This document shows, piece after piece, positions 1 through 11,800 of a DNA stretch of 64,000 nt. A model generated the notes under the pieces. It was given only the letters and a program-made list of their open reading frames with translations, searched no databases and was not told where the DNA came from. The first letter of the stretch is position 1, and each line of letters opens with the position of its first letter. The position numbers were made by a program, and so were the translations under genes. Source of the stretch: Takifugu bimaculatus (Eukaryota > Chordata > Actinopteri > Tetraodontiformes > Tetraodontidae); NCBI GenBank assembly GCA_004026145.2, contig CP034996.1, positions 4,875,081 to 4,939,080 on the forward strand, given 5' to 3'.

Positions 1-100
1 AAGAATTGAAGGAATGACCACTGGAGGGGGTATTGCTACCTGACATGATCCACTCGCTTGATTTAAACGCCGATGTCCGGCCCCAAAAATCTTTACTTAC

Positions 101-1880
101 ACGACCTTCCTGCAGTTCCTCACAGCTGGAATCAGGCGACGTCGTCCCTCATCTGAGGTGTTGTACTGCTGCAGGTTCAGCTCATCCAGAACCTCCTCTG
201 ACATCTGCAGCAGGTAGGCCAGAGCTGAACAGTGGATCTCTGACAGTCTCCTCTCTGATTTCTTCTCTGACTTCAGGAACTCTTGGATCTCCTGATGGAC
301 TGACTGATCCTTCATCTCCATCAGACAGTGGAAGATGTTGATGCTTCTGTCTGGGGAGAATTCATCACTGTTCTCCTTCTTCAGGTTGTTGAGGACCTTC
401 TGGATGGTTTTTGGGTGGCTTTTCCTCTGATCCAACAGTCCACCCAAGATCCTCTGATTGGACTCCAGAGAGAGACCATGAAGGAAGCGAACAAACAAGT
501 CCAGGTGGCCATTTTTACTTTTGAGAGATTCCATGAGTGCTCTCCTGAGGAAGTCATCAAGTGATGTGATTGGTTCAGAATATTCTAGGAACTTATTTAT
601 AACCGCTGTGTCTTTCCTGGTGTAACGGTGGAACATGTAGACGGCAGCCAGAAACTCCTGAACGCTCAGATGAACAAAGCAGTAGACTGATTTCTGGAAG
701 ATCACACTCTCTCTCTTGAAGATCTCTGTACAAACTCCTGAGTACACCGACACCTCGGAGATGTCCAGTCCACATCGCTCCAGGTCTTCTGAGTAGAACA
801 TGATGTTTCCTTTCTCCAGATGTTCAAACGCCAGCCGACCCAACTTCAGAAGGAGTTCTTTATCAGCCTTAGTCAGTTTCCCTGGTCTCTGCTTTCCTCC
901 ATACTTCTGCTTCTTCCTCTTTATCTGAACCCTCAGGAAGTGTGAGTAGAGGTCAGTCAGGGTTTTGGGCAGCTCTCCTCTCTGGTCTCTGGTCATCATG
1001 TCCTCCAGAACTATAGCAGTGATCCAGCAGAAAACTGGGATCAGACACATGATGTGGAGGCTCCTGGAGGCCTTGATGTGTGAGATGATTCTCTTGGACA
1101 GATCTTCATCACTGAACCTCCTCCTGAAGTACTCCTCCTTCTGGGAGTCAGTGAAGCCTCGTACTTCTGTGATCCTGTCAACACACGAGGGAGGAATCTG
1201 ATAGGCTGCTGCAGGTCTGGAGGTGATCCAGATGAGAGCTGAGGGAAGCAGGTTCCCCTGGATGAGGTTCACCAGGAGCACGCCAACGGACGATACTTGT
1301 GTGACATCAGAGATGAGCTGATGCTTGTTGAAATCCAGTGAAAATCTGCTTTCATCCAGGCCATCAAAGATGAACAGAAGTTTCCAGACAGTCAGATCTT
1401 CTGCTCTGATCTTCTGTAATGTTGGATGGAAAACATGAAGCAGTGAGAGAAGACTGTGCTGCTCATCTCTGATCAAGTTCAGCTCCCTCCATGAGAGCGG
1501 AAGCACCAGACTGATGTCTTGGTTCTCCAAACCTTCTGCCCAGTCCAGACTGAACTTCTGCACTGAGAAGGTTTTTCCAACGCCGGCGACACCGTTGGTC
1601 AGAACCACTCTGATGTGTCTCTGTTGCTCAGATAAGACTTTGAAGATGTCCTGGCACTTGATTGGAGTGTCCTGGATGTTCTTCTTGGAGGTTCTCTCAA
1701 GCTGTCTCACCTCATGTTGTGTGTCCACCTCCTCACTTTGTCCCTCAGTGATGTAGAGCTCAGTGTAGATCTTGTTCAGCAGGGTTCCACTTCCTGCTTC
1801 ATTAGTTCCTTCAGTCACATGTTCACATCTTCTCTTCAGACTCATCTTATGACCTTCTATCACCTCCTGCAGATCACTTC
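101..1880 (-). CDS. NLR-A exon 3: FISNA + NACHT + winged helix/HD2
   Basis: This is a single 1780-bp open exon, bounded by an acceptor (TTATGTTCAG) and a donor (GTAAGT). Numbering residues of the open frame from position 1899, the FISNA region covers about 8-90 and includes LLNKIYTELYITEG. The Walker A motif GVAGVGKT is at 103-110 and the Walker B stretch LLFIFDGLDES at 174-184. A sensor-like segment, SALIWITSRPAAA, lies near 220-232, and the NACHT helical motif CLIPVFCWI at 285-293. The HD2-type motif FVHLSVQEFLAAVYMF is at 408-423. All ATPase motifs are present and no stop interrupts the exon. Confidence 0.9.
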
Positions 1881-2464
1881 CTGAACATAAGTAAACCAAT
1901 GATTTCCATCTTTAATAAATCATCAACACAACTCCAAATTCATGACATCACAAATTAAATCTCATATTGAACAGTTTTACTTTGTTTGGGCTTCATTTCA
2001 GCATCTCCAGATCTGCTTCCAGATTGTGAACAAGAGGACTCTCCTGGTGGAGCTGCCTGGTCCCAGTTTGATAGGATGTGCTCCCCCCTCTCACTATGAA
2101 ACACATCTCTATTAGTCCTTTGATTTATAGGATGAAAGAACCTGATCAAGACTCAATATTGTTCCAGCATTTATGTCTGAATTCATCTTTCAGTTTAAAC
2201 CTGATTCTTGTTTCTAATCAACAATATTCACATTAAGTCTGTAACTATATGACTGTCTGAGGTTTAAGTGTTAAACATCTCCAATAATAAACTCACAACC
2301 TGCTGCTGTTAATGTGACTAACAGCTGCCACACAAACACATCATCACGCTTTAGTTTTCTTACATTTCCTCTGAACTTCTGAAGTCTATTCCTCCATCTT
2401 TGGACCGGTCACTCTTCAGGGACACACAGCTGGACACTGTGGACTCTGCTCTGTCCTCGTCCAT
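101..2464 (-). CDS. NLR-A: fish NLRC3-like receptor, 3'-truncated by window edge
   Basis: This is the N-terminal part of a cytosolic NOD-like receptor of the large fish family (FISNA-NACHT-LRR), presumed to sense microbial or danger signals and oligomerise through its ATPase. Three exons can be joined: 2364-2465 (ATG at 2464-2462), 1981-2141 and 101-1880. Splice phases agree: 2 at the first junction, 1 at the second, and phase 2 at the final donor GTAAGT (95-100). The first exon contains the peptide SSCVSLKSDRS, typical of fish NLR N-terminal repeats. The LRR exons would lie left of position 1, so completeness cannot be judged. No PYD or CARD is visible. The sequence is almost identical to NLR-B and NLR-C, so it is a recent paralogue. 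The family is certain; expression and function are inferred. Confidence 0.85.
1981..2141 (-). CDS. NLR-A exon 2 (linker)
   Basis: This 161-bp exon lies between acceptor TTGATCAG and donor GTAAAA, entering in phase 2 and leaving in phase 1, which fits both neighbours. It codes for a serine-rich, charged linker (for example PPGESSCSQSGSRSGDAEMK) between the N-terminal repeat and FISNA. No known fold is recognised. Confidence 0.65.
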
Positions 2465-2465
2465 C
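2364..2465 (-). CDS. NLR-A exon 1
   Basis: This 102-bp exon starts after an acceptor-like CAG; ATG is at 2464-2462 and the start of the peptide is MDEDRAESTVSSCVSLKSD. The donor GTAAGA follows position 2364 and leaves phase 2, matching exon 2. Since an acceptor-like site precedes the ATG, there may be an upstream noncoding exon. Confidence 0.7.
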
Positions 2466-2471
2466 CTGAGG

Positions 2472-3041
2472 AAACATCAGAAATAGTGATGAGACTGTGA
2501 TGAAGGTAAATAATCTGTAGAGGTTGTAGTTAAATAATCCCAATTCACTGCATTTTTATCAAACAGGAACATTTCTAATCCATTCTGGATAACAACTGAA
2601 TCACTAAATCAATGATGTCTCTGTATAATTTTCATGTTTTCAGAGTTTAAGCTGCTTTTTTAACTGTTCCCTGCAGTGAGAAAAGAACTGGCCCCTTTTC
2701 CAGCCCCTCATCCTGCAGCACTGAATGTGCTCTAAAGTTCTTTCCAGAGCAAACGTCTCTGCACTTGCAGCAACATGTTGTAGTCATGGATCCGTGAGGA
2801 GAACCGGATATAGGAAACGCCCCCACTTTGATCCCAAAACCCAACTGGTGGCCAACGGTGGTCCGGCAACGACGGGGACGCTGGTCCATCGGGCCCACAA
2901 CACTGGTTTTCCACAGGCCAACATGGTGAAAGGACTGTCTTCAGCTCAGCCACTAAATTATCTGGTGCTACATCAACATACTAGTCAGGACTTTTTAACT
3001 TCCCTCCTTTGTTCTCCTCTTCAATTATTTCTATGATCCAA
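2472..3041 (-). other. Upstream region shared by NLR-A, -B and -C
   Basis: This stretch is nearly identical to 23278-23848 upstream of NLR-B and, up to the words before 54885, to the region upstream of NLR-C. It includes a GC-richer patch near 2810-2890. An open frame on minus is preserved in all copies, but overall identity is so high that this is not evidence of coding. It probably holds the promoter or 5' UTR of the NLR genes. Confidence 0.4.
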
Positions 3042-5757
3042 GTCCTCAAAGATCACTGCTCTATTTAAAATAGATGAAAGAAATGACACCCACTCCTGCA
3101 TTTCTTTCACAGTGGTTCCACAACATAGAACAATAAACCACTGTGAGAAAACGTGCAACATGAACCAAAATCCTGTTGGTGTCCTGTGATCCTGTGTGGA
3201 TTTATTTAATTATTTTTAAAGTTTATTGTCTTAAATAATACCAAAATATCCAGCTGTAACCTGGACTGTTGAACAACTCTAATAACTCTAAGAGCTTTTA
3301 AACTGTCACAAAAATGTCACTCTTCCTGCTTCGTCTGAACAGAATACTTTCACTTTTAAAACCTAATCAGCAGCTTTATGGCGTATATATTACTACCATT
3401 AAAGCATTCTGGGAGGGTTTAAAGTTCTTTTAGGATCAGTAGCAAAGAGCAGAAAAATAAACTAAACTTCACTTAGAAAGACTATTCAACTATAACTAAA
3501 GCCAGACTATAAGAAAGTTAAATAAGACCTCTTCATTTATAATGTATAATGATGTTTTGTGCTAAAACTAAATATGAAGTCTTGTTGAATTTTCTTAAGC
3601 CAAGAATTATTCAGCTCTATGCAGCTCTTCAATAGTAACAAAAATGTTTTCAAATCTTGATTTTATCTCGAAACAAAACTGTCAATTCTTTTCAATAATG
3701 CTCTTCGTTTACACTCACCTTGTCGGTCTCAGTCTTCCTGCTCAGTCTGAACAGAATACTTTGACCTTTCCTTTTTCCTCTGTTAATGAACAACTTTATG
3801 GCTGTTGATTAATATTCCACTACTATAAAAGCATTCTGGGAGGGTTCAAGATGAAAAGTTGTTTTGCTATTTTAATGCCCTAAATATGTTTTTGCATTTA
3901 AATTAAAACTGACTAACTTAGTTAAATAAATAAATAAGATTTATGATGTTTGACAGATTTTAAAGACTTGTAAAAGCAGCATATTTCTGCAGCCCTGGAG
4001 TCCAGGAGGAGCAGCAGAGGTCAGAATGTGTCGGAGCGCGTTTAACTATTGTCTGCAGTTCCACGCGTGTCCACCGGGTGGAGGTAAAGCATCACATGAT
4101 ATTTCTCCTTTTTGGAACTTCTTCAGCTGCGTTGAGCTTTAAATCGTCACCTGTCGCTCCCTTTAAGCTCTAAACTTTGCGGTTCTGTGTGTAGTTTGTT
4201 GGTTTGAATATTTTTGATGAATTCTGATGACGACTGAAACTGTCAATGACCAATAGAAAGTTCGTCCATTGTTCTACTGCGTCACACATTTTCATTATTT
4301 ATTGTCATTTTTGGGTCTGAACTGGACCAGTTCTGTGAGCTGTTTTGCTTTTTCTGTGGACCAGATGTTCCAGGCAGGTTCCATCATCGGACACAGACGG
4401 AGACAGGTCACGTGACAACAGTCAGCCTTTAGTTCTTTATTCCAGGAGGATCTGGTTTATATACAGACACGTATCTGCAAAGTACTAAAAAGTATATGAA
4501 CCCAAAGTACTAAAAAGTCTACATCCACGCACACGCGTGTATTAAGTGTTTATACACACGTGTGCGCGTACGTGCACACTGTATATTCATCTAATAACTG
4601 TTAGTTTCTAAAACACCAAAGTAGAGTCACTGAGGCACGGCTTCACCTCCTTTACACCGAGGTTTCCCTGAGCAGGTGTGATGAACTGTTGCAGAAGGAA
4701 AAGCATGGAACATGTTAATAACCGGACACAAAAACACTCGGGTTTATTGTCTGACGGCATCAGTGTCTCTGGTTGCATCTGTCTGAGGAGCATTGTGAAA
4801 CCAGGAGCAGTGTAAATGGGGGGGGGGCAGTGAGTGGATGCTGCATTCATCAAACACACAATAGTCAGAAGAGAAGAAGGAAGAACAGAAGCCCGTGTTC
4901 CTCAGTGTTGGTGTGGAGACGCCTGTTTGGAGGAGCAGGAAGCAGGCTGGACTCTTCCAGCTGGCTTTAATGCCACTTCTCTTCTGAGAACCTCCCAGCA
5001 GCTTTCTCTCCACCATCTTTTTACGCTGAAGCTTTTTGATCATTTCAGGTCAGATGTTCTTGGACTGAGGTTAAACATGTTTGTTCTTGTGCTCGGAGCG
5101 AACCGACGATCCTCTAAAGTCAGGCATCCTAAAGGTGGATGTTTTCTGAGGCGTGGAGGCTTTAAAGTGGCGCTTTTACCCACTTGTCCTCGTTCTGTTG
5201 GAAACTTGATCCAAAAACCTTTTCTGGAGCTTCATGTTCTGCTTTTTTGAAGGAATGAAATGGTTTCATCAGCGCTGCCGGGGGCTGAGCAGGCTTCATA
5301 AATCTGAAGCTCTGAGATCCTTTAAAGATCTCCTGGAATCAGCAGATGGGGGTTTGATCAAAAACTGGAAGAATCAGTCAAGCTATCAAATCTTGACTCA
5401 GTCCAAGCGTGAACCAGTCCATCCAGAGCTGATTATGGCTCAGCCAGGAGGAAAGCACGGCCTGGGGGGGTTCATATGGAGCAGGCACACTCTGGCTCTG
5501 TTGCTACTGAAAACAGCCCTTCAGCACAGCAGCCTGGAATACAGTTCTGGAGAACACCTGTTCCCAACAGAACCTGTTTAAAACGGGACCGGTAAAGATG
5601 CCCGGCGTGACCACGACCACGGGGAGAGGGGGGGGGGGGGGGGCAGAGACAGGCGGTAACGCCGCTGCCCACCGATTCACCTGGAAACAACAAAACCCCA
5701 GCAGCTTGGACCCAATATGGCAGCGTGTTCCTCAGAAACGCTCCTCAAACTCTCCCC
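3042..5757. other. Intergenic, no gene recognised
   Basis: I see no convincing exon. There is a diverged repeat of about 100 bp (about 3335-3420 and 3750-3847), each copy ending in GCATTCTGGGAGGGTT, and CA/TG-rich sequence around 4530-4585. Short open frames have no recognisable domain. Confidence 0.4.
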
Positions 5758-5960
5758 ACAGCTTTATTGCTAAACAGGATTTGGGTTTTTTTGTCCGTGC
5801 TAAATGGAAAGTGTTTGTCCTTTGGTGGTCCAACAGGACCACGATTTGGATGGATGGATGATTTGATGTTATTGAGAATAAAAACAGCTGAAAATGGAAG
5901 CGGAGATGTTTCAGAGCACCAGAGTTCAGAAAGAGTTTCTAATCAAACACCACCTGTTGG
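5758..5960 (+). repeat. Remnant of the chrnd-side duplicated segment
   Basis: This resembles 29405-29615 and 41275-41485, the DNA just upstream of the chrnd exons in the two larger segments; all share the block around AACAGGATTTGG and the block around GAGATGTTTCAGAGCA. It is a leftover of another copy of that segment between NLR-A and NLR-B. No chrnd exon survives here. Confidence 0.6.
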
Positions 5961-6840
5961 GAATGATGAATGGATGCATTTTTATTCATCTGGTGAATAA
6001 AAGACTACGTGGTGTTAGACTGATTATTAATTATAATTGTTAGACTGGTGTTGGATTTAAAAAGTCTCAATATTTGCCAACAGCCGCACGCTTTAAGAAT
6101 TTACCCCGTGCGTGAATAATTCAGAATGAAGAGGGGCGCAGAAGAAAAGGTCGTTCCTCTACGTTTCTGCAGCGACATCACAGTTGTAGAGGGTGTTAGC
6201 GGGCGCTAACCAGAGCCAGCACAGCTCACTTCCCTCCCGCCGCTGATGCTAGCTGCAGATTCTTAAAGAGTTTCCCCGTTGAAGCTTAAGGGATCCCTCC
6301 AGGGCCGGCCGGGGCGAAGGGCCTGTCATCCTGCCTTATGAAGTGCAGCAGCTTCTTTCTTCTCCTCGCCCTGCCATATTTCTATTTAGCAGGTCTGCGG
6401 CCGTGCAGGCTTCAGAAAAACGCATCAGAGTGGATGGTTTGTGAAAAAATATGGCGCATTGATAGCGCGATTTACATCGGCTTATTTATTTGTGGTCCCG
6501 CTATTATGGAAAGCATGGTAGCAATCTCATCATCATTCATTCTGTAATTAACTTCCTCTTTCTTTATCTGCTGGAAGAACGTCTTAATTGCCTCCCAAAC
6601 CAGAGCGCCGCCCCTCCCCCACCCCTGCAGCTTGATGGAGGAGGTGCTACAGCTTCATTTAATGTTCAGTCATTAAAGAACCTTTACTGTGGAACCCTAA
6701 ACTGCTCTTCAAACAACACCAGGAATAACATCTGGGCCCAAACACCGGTCGGGGACGTTTATAGCCGCGTTACTGGGTCAAATAAATCACGCCAACGCCA
6801 ATAAAGCGTTAAATTTAGCTTCGCTGGCATGCTGTGTGGT

Positions 6841-7383
6841 TCAAAAACGATGACACCGAGCCTGAGACCTGCAGCCTTGCAAAATCCTATCGACGAAAGG
6901 TCGCACCTTCCAAAATTTGTCCCGCTTCCTGAGGTCTTCTGGCACATCATCATCAATCAGGACTTTTAATGATTGCCTCAGCCTGAAAAATCTGTCCCGA
7001 GTGAATCTTTCCGTTATGGGAGTGACACTGATGGACCTGGACCAGTACATCCTTATTTTGGGGTACGGGAGACAGGACATCAGGATACAGGCACCAAAAA
7101 AATGGTAGACCTCATCTATTGATGTTCTGAGTAGGTCCCCACTCCTACTCAGTGACACAGCGTTGGTGCAATCAGCTATGTTTTTGATCAAATTGTGATC
7201 TATGTACTGTTCCACATAGTTCAGTGGGGTCCAGCTATTCCGATCATGCTCCGTTTCATCCTCATTTGTGAAATCCATGAGGTTGGGCATAAATGGAGCT
7301 GCCCTCCAGCGCATTCCACGTCCTGCACAAGAATCAAAATACAAATTGTGCTTATTGCGAAGTGACTCACACAAGCAATTCAC
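6841..7383 (-). pseudogene. piggyBac transposase, middle fragment
   Basis: This 180-residue open frame matches the region of PGBD transposases just before the DDE catalytic domain, with segments such as DEVYHFFGACILMSCLPYPK and ERFTRDRFFRLRQSLKV. The frame diverges and stops right where the first catalytic aspartate motif should come, so no catalytic triad remains. It cannot encode an active transposase. Confidence 0.8.
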
Positions 7384-7745
7384 TGAGGTGTATTAGTGCA
7401 TAACATAGTTGAATCTGAGTGAACATTTATATGAAATTTTATGATTTGCCTTCAAGGCATGCCAAAATAAGAACCATTATTATTATTACCTTTATAAGAT
7501 TGTCCCTGCTTGGGATTAGGGCTTGGTCCTGTTGTTGGCTCTTCTGGGCCATCATTCGAGCCATCAGCCTCATGCCGAGTTCGGCAGCTACTCCTGGGAG
7601 TGCTGGATCTGGCCGCGCCAGAGCCTGAACCTGAAAATTGGCATTTTGCTAGAAACATTGAATGGTGCTGTACCTTTATGTACTCCTCTAAAACATTTAC
7701 TTAGCCCTAAAGCCCTAAAATAAACAAATATCCACTAAGTCTTTG

Positions 7746-8141
7746 CTAACCATTATCTTCGCCACGGAGATGTTTACGTCCCCTGCTCTGTGCAGTGGGA
7801 TGTGGGATGGGGTACTCATCACCACTGCTGTCATCTTCAGTGCTGCTCTGCTCCTGAGGTTGGGGTTGATAACTGGCATCCAGGATGTCGTCATCATTGT
7901 CAGATAAGTCTAATTCTGACGTGTCCCCATCCATCGCACTGAGCAATTCAAGTGCTCTTTGAAGAGAAAATCGCTCTGGAAATAAAATTGTTGGTTTGTG
8001 AGGAGATTTGAAGAGTGAGAGTATTTTGGCAGGTTTCATGGCAAGTACCACCAATAAGCGACGTTCTAGAGTTTGTGAGGACAAATAACTGTTCTGCTTC
8101 TGTGAAAAATCCTTCCAAATCAAACATAAGACAAATGACAA
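7746..8141 (-). pseudogene. piggyBac transposase, acidic N-terminal fragment
   Basis: The frame contains a strongly acidic serine-rich stretch (SELDLSDNDDDILDASY) typical of the disordered N-terminus of PGBD transposases. It lies upstream, on the same strand, of the middle fragment. The DNA between (7384-7745) is broken into other frames, so the gene is disrupted or an intron is no longer readable. Confidence 0.6.
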
Positions 8142-8388
8142 ACCATTATCTTTATCTTTAGAGTATCTGCATATTTTATTGTAATGGGAATATAATCATT
8201 ATTTGGTATGAATGAACAAAACACCTGGATGAGCACACAATAGCATCATGGGATTGAAACAGTGCCGGTGCTTCAGTCGTGCTCTTCGGAGGTTTCTATG
8301 GCTTCGGTTGTCCACCAGATGTCCCCATCACTGAAGTCTCGAAGCTTTGAATCTTTTTCGACACAATTGTTAGGAAAGTGGTGAAGTG

Positions 8389-8418
8389 GTGAAGCCTCAG
8401 TGCTTCGTGAGGCTTCAC
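8389..8418. repeat. Perfect 10-bp hairpin
   Basis: GTGAAGCCTC and GAGGCTTCAC form an inverted repeat with a 10-base loop, followed by a T-rich run. It lies in a stretch of GCTTC-rich sequence (8216-8440) that looks like a small nonautonomous transposon, but I could not find both of its ends. Confidence 0.5.
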
Positions 8419-8465
8419 TTTTTTTTCTTTTTTTTTTTTCACAAGTGAAAAAAATAGGGGTTCGG

Positions 8466-8827
8466 TCCCAATGTACACATATGTGGACATCGTGTTTAGC
8501 AGCATATTACATCGTTACTTTTACTAAACTTTGTCAAATTTGCATGCCATAGCAAACTTACAATGCTTATATGCAAATCTAAACAAGAATAAGCCATTAA
8601 ATTTGACTGGACTTCTTACCTGGTCGATGTTTTTGTTTGGAGTTGCTACCGGAATTTTCGAACGTGTTCTCCGCCATTTTGAGTTTTCACAGTATGGTGT
8701 AGTACTCTTCTAACACCACTAGAGGGCGATGTAAGTGTCCACATATGTGGCCATCAGGACCCAGTTAAGCAGAATTAATTACTGTGGGAAATCTAGCCCA
8801 AAATGTGATGTCCACATATGTGGACGC
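8466..8827. repeat. Three copies of the palindrome CACATATGTGG
   Basis: Near-palindromic words centred on ACATATGT occur at 8472-8489, 8735-8752 and 8809-8826. The outer two are roughly in inverted orientation, with GTCCC outside them. The middle one is followed by GGACCCAG and TTAA. They are probably terminal or subterminal repeats of piggyBac-type elements. Confidence 0.5.
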
Positions 8828-11800
8828 GGGGACTAGGTATTTTTAGACGGGAAACAAACGGGTTCAGCGAAAAGGCTCGTGTCTGGACACCGTATTCACC
8901 CTTTTGCATCTCTAAGAGGGCAGTTTGACACGTAAAGGTCAAGACGAAGCCAGGAGTTCACGACATTTGACGTGATTGTGCCTCCACGTGGTCCCTTAAC
9001 TGCTAGCGTGAGTCTAGTTTCAACACGTCCGCCGTCAAACCCACATCACCCTTCATCAGACCTGGTCTCTAACGGGGACAGTTGCTGCGTGACTGATGGA
9101 CAGAGTCCTCCTGCTCTCTGAAGCCCCTCTTCAGCTGCGGCGGGGGCCACCTCGGCTCTGAAAATGGAGGTGGTCTGCACCAAATGTCTCTAGTCCAACA
9201 GTAAACCAGCACACGTCCCAGAGGGGACTATTAAACCGCCGCAGGCCGACTGTCCCACTTTAATCTCACGCCAGAGACCATTTCCAAGCGTGTCGTCTTC
9301 ACCTCAGGCGGGGGATCACTGGACACCCCCTGTCCCTGTGGGGGATGAAGACGAGCCACGTTCCTCCGGCGTTTAAGCCAAGGAAGTAAACAAAGAGCAA
9401 ACAGACAGAACAGATCATTGGCAACAACGTTCACTTAGAACAGGGGCACAATTTAGAGCAAGCAGCAGCATTATAGCGGCGCCAAATGACTCGTTCATTC
9501 AGCAAATACCAGCCTGAGCAGAGCTGCTCACACTCCAGGGTCCTTTTCTTAATATGGCAGCGCTTTAAATGCACCTTTATTCTGCGTGAACCACTCCGGA
9601 GCTGCTTTGCACTTTCTTTTCCTGCCAATAAAGGTAAAGAGTAAACATGGTAGAAATCAGCAGAGCTGATCCAACACAAACATCTGTCACCGCGGCAACC
9701 CCGACACAAGCTAATAACGCTGCTCACTGCTGCTAATATCCAACCAGAAATGGCTACATTAGCCACATGATTGGTCGGCATTAGCCGTTGCTGAGGTAGA
9801 ATGTTGGAATTTCATCCAAAACTGAAGGAAAAGAAGAGCGTTGCTGCAAATCTGAACCTTTGGTTTCGTCCAAAACAGCTGAATTTGTGACTTTACAGGA
9901 CAATTTCAGCAGACCAGGACTTCTTTACGTTTCCATTCCCAACAAAATGACGGGTCATTTTACCGTCGCGCTGCTCTTTGAAGCACACGTTGTCTTTCTG
10001 CGTGACTGTGAAGCTAAAGGAGCGCTGCAGAGCGCGTTTTCTACGTGGTGATGTGAAGGATAAACGTCGACGCTAAAGTGAAGCTCTCACATCCAAACAT
10101 CTCAGCTCAGCTCTTTCACAGCAGCCAGGTTGGGCTGACCCGTTTTAACCCTCCACAACAGCGGCGAGATCGTCAGAGATGGAAAATCCGTCACCTTCCA
10201 AAGGAAAACACTCACGATTCAGCGTTCCTTTATGCTAACGCTGAAGGCTGCTGCTGCTTCGACGCGACAGAATCTCCTTTCTGCTGATGCTCTCTGTCCG
10301 TGGTGCTGTACACCAGAACCAGGACCGGTTTACAGGTCCACCCCTGTGGGCCTGACCTGTAGAAACAGGCCGAGGCGGCACCTATCTCCCCCTAGAGGAA
10401 GGCAAGTGTCACTACACCATATCTGACCGCCGCCGATGCTACTTTTGGTGAGTGCGATGCTACACAACGCTCATAATCTGTGGCAGCTAGCAGCGCAGCG
10501 GCAGAGATCGCCTCCCCTCCACCTCATTTGCTAACAAATATCAGCTGGAGCGAGTGTTTGTCTTAGGCTATTAAGTCTAAACTTATGGATTAAACCCGTT
10601 CATTTATCATTCCTTTCATGTTGACGTCGTTCTCTTTCTCATCTTGAAGAAGAAAAATCAAAGAAGCAAAAAAACAAAAAAAACCAACAGCATAAAATAC
10701 ATGAAAGCTAATTAGCTGTTTTCCTGGAGCTGGAGCTTTGCTAGCTTATTAAGTTACAATTAAAGTCACAAGAACTTGAGCTCGTCAGGAAATCGGGGTC
10801 ACGTCGAGGTCAGAAAGTGGAAAAACTGTCTCCGGAAAAGCTCCGGCTGTCGGTGGCGGAGCCGGAAGAGGTGTGAAGGTTTCCGACGATTATCATCGAG
10901 GGTCCAGAGATGCCGGCTCACAGAGAGAGCTGCCTCGGAACGGGAGGGAAAGCTTCACGGAGGCCGAGAGGACGGTCCGATAAGGCGTCTTAAGTCCTTG
11001 CCAGGGCTTCCTCTGTGCTGGAGGAGTAATCATAAAAGGCAGGAACAGAGAAGGTTCGGGAAGAGTCGCCCTTTTATTCCAGCCAAGACAAAATAGAAGC
11101 AGCCGCTAGCGCTCAAAACCCCTGGAAGTTTAGGAATTATTAATGGGATTAAGCCTTAAGGAAGCTGAAGCCTGGGACAAACCCACGTTTCCCTTTTTTT
11201 TCCCTTGAAAAACAATTTGAAGAAAAAAAAGCCTTTTTTCTGCAGCAGATCATCTCCGGGGATCCGGAATCTGACTGACTGGTGTCAGCCTGGAGGGAGC
11301 GGCGGCGGCCGCCGGCGCCATAAGTAAAATACGTCTGTGTTTTCTGCACGGCAATAATGTCTAAAGCCGGAGGAGGAAGTGGCCTCCATCTGTCAGCGGG
11401 GGGGTCGGAGCGCCGCCGCCCGCCGGCAGAAGCCACACGTCTAATGGAAGAGAAGAAATATTATCGATACGGCGGCGTCTGTGATGAGAACATTTTACTA
11501 TAATTCTGTATTGTTTTGACTCAGGATGGAGACGCCGCGGTTAGCCGTTGCTGCCCGTTTATTAGCAGGAAACCGCTCCAGCCGACGGGCGTCCGGCATG
11601 TTTGAGGGAGTGAGGGGAGTGAAGGAGTGGATGTGACACCACCTCTGAGGGTAACTGCGTAGAGCGTTACTATGCTGGAGTTTGTACACTGACACAGAAT
11701 GCGCAGGCTAACAGCTAGCCTGGAACGTTCCCATTACCTTCTGGGAGCTTCCTGTAGACAACAAAGCGTGTCCCAGAGGCATCCTGATGTGATAAACACC

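Larger units (their letters stand above)
6850..8764 (-). mobile_element. Degenerate, 3'-truncated piggyBac element
   Basis: On minus, two pieces of a piggyBac-derived (PGBD-type) transposase lie in family order. The right boundary is proposed at a TTAA (8765-8768), the target sequence of piggyBac transposons. It is preceded by a terminal-like block containing the palindrome CCACATATGTGG. The left side stops before the catalytic core. The 8216-8440 section looks like an unrelated insertion with a hairpin. The transposase family is clear; the exact ends are inferred. Confidence 0.55.

Noticed and set aside
593..775. 60-codon frame repeated in all NACHT exons (also 21420 and 52539)
   Set aside because: It is an alternative frame of the NLR coding exon.
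2647..2898. Minus-strand frame conserved upstream of all three NLR genes
   Set aside because: The whole segment is almost identical between units, including noncoding parts, so the open frame carries no weight.
6338..6547. Small membrane-like protein frame
   Set aside because: Hydrophobic stretches occur by chance in AT-rich DNA; there is no family match, and no second copy to compare.
10776..11096. Basic 106-codon frame
   Set aside because: Arginine-rich composition from CpG-rich noncoding DNA, without domain or conserved copy.
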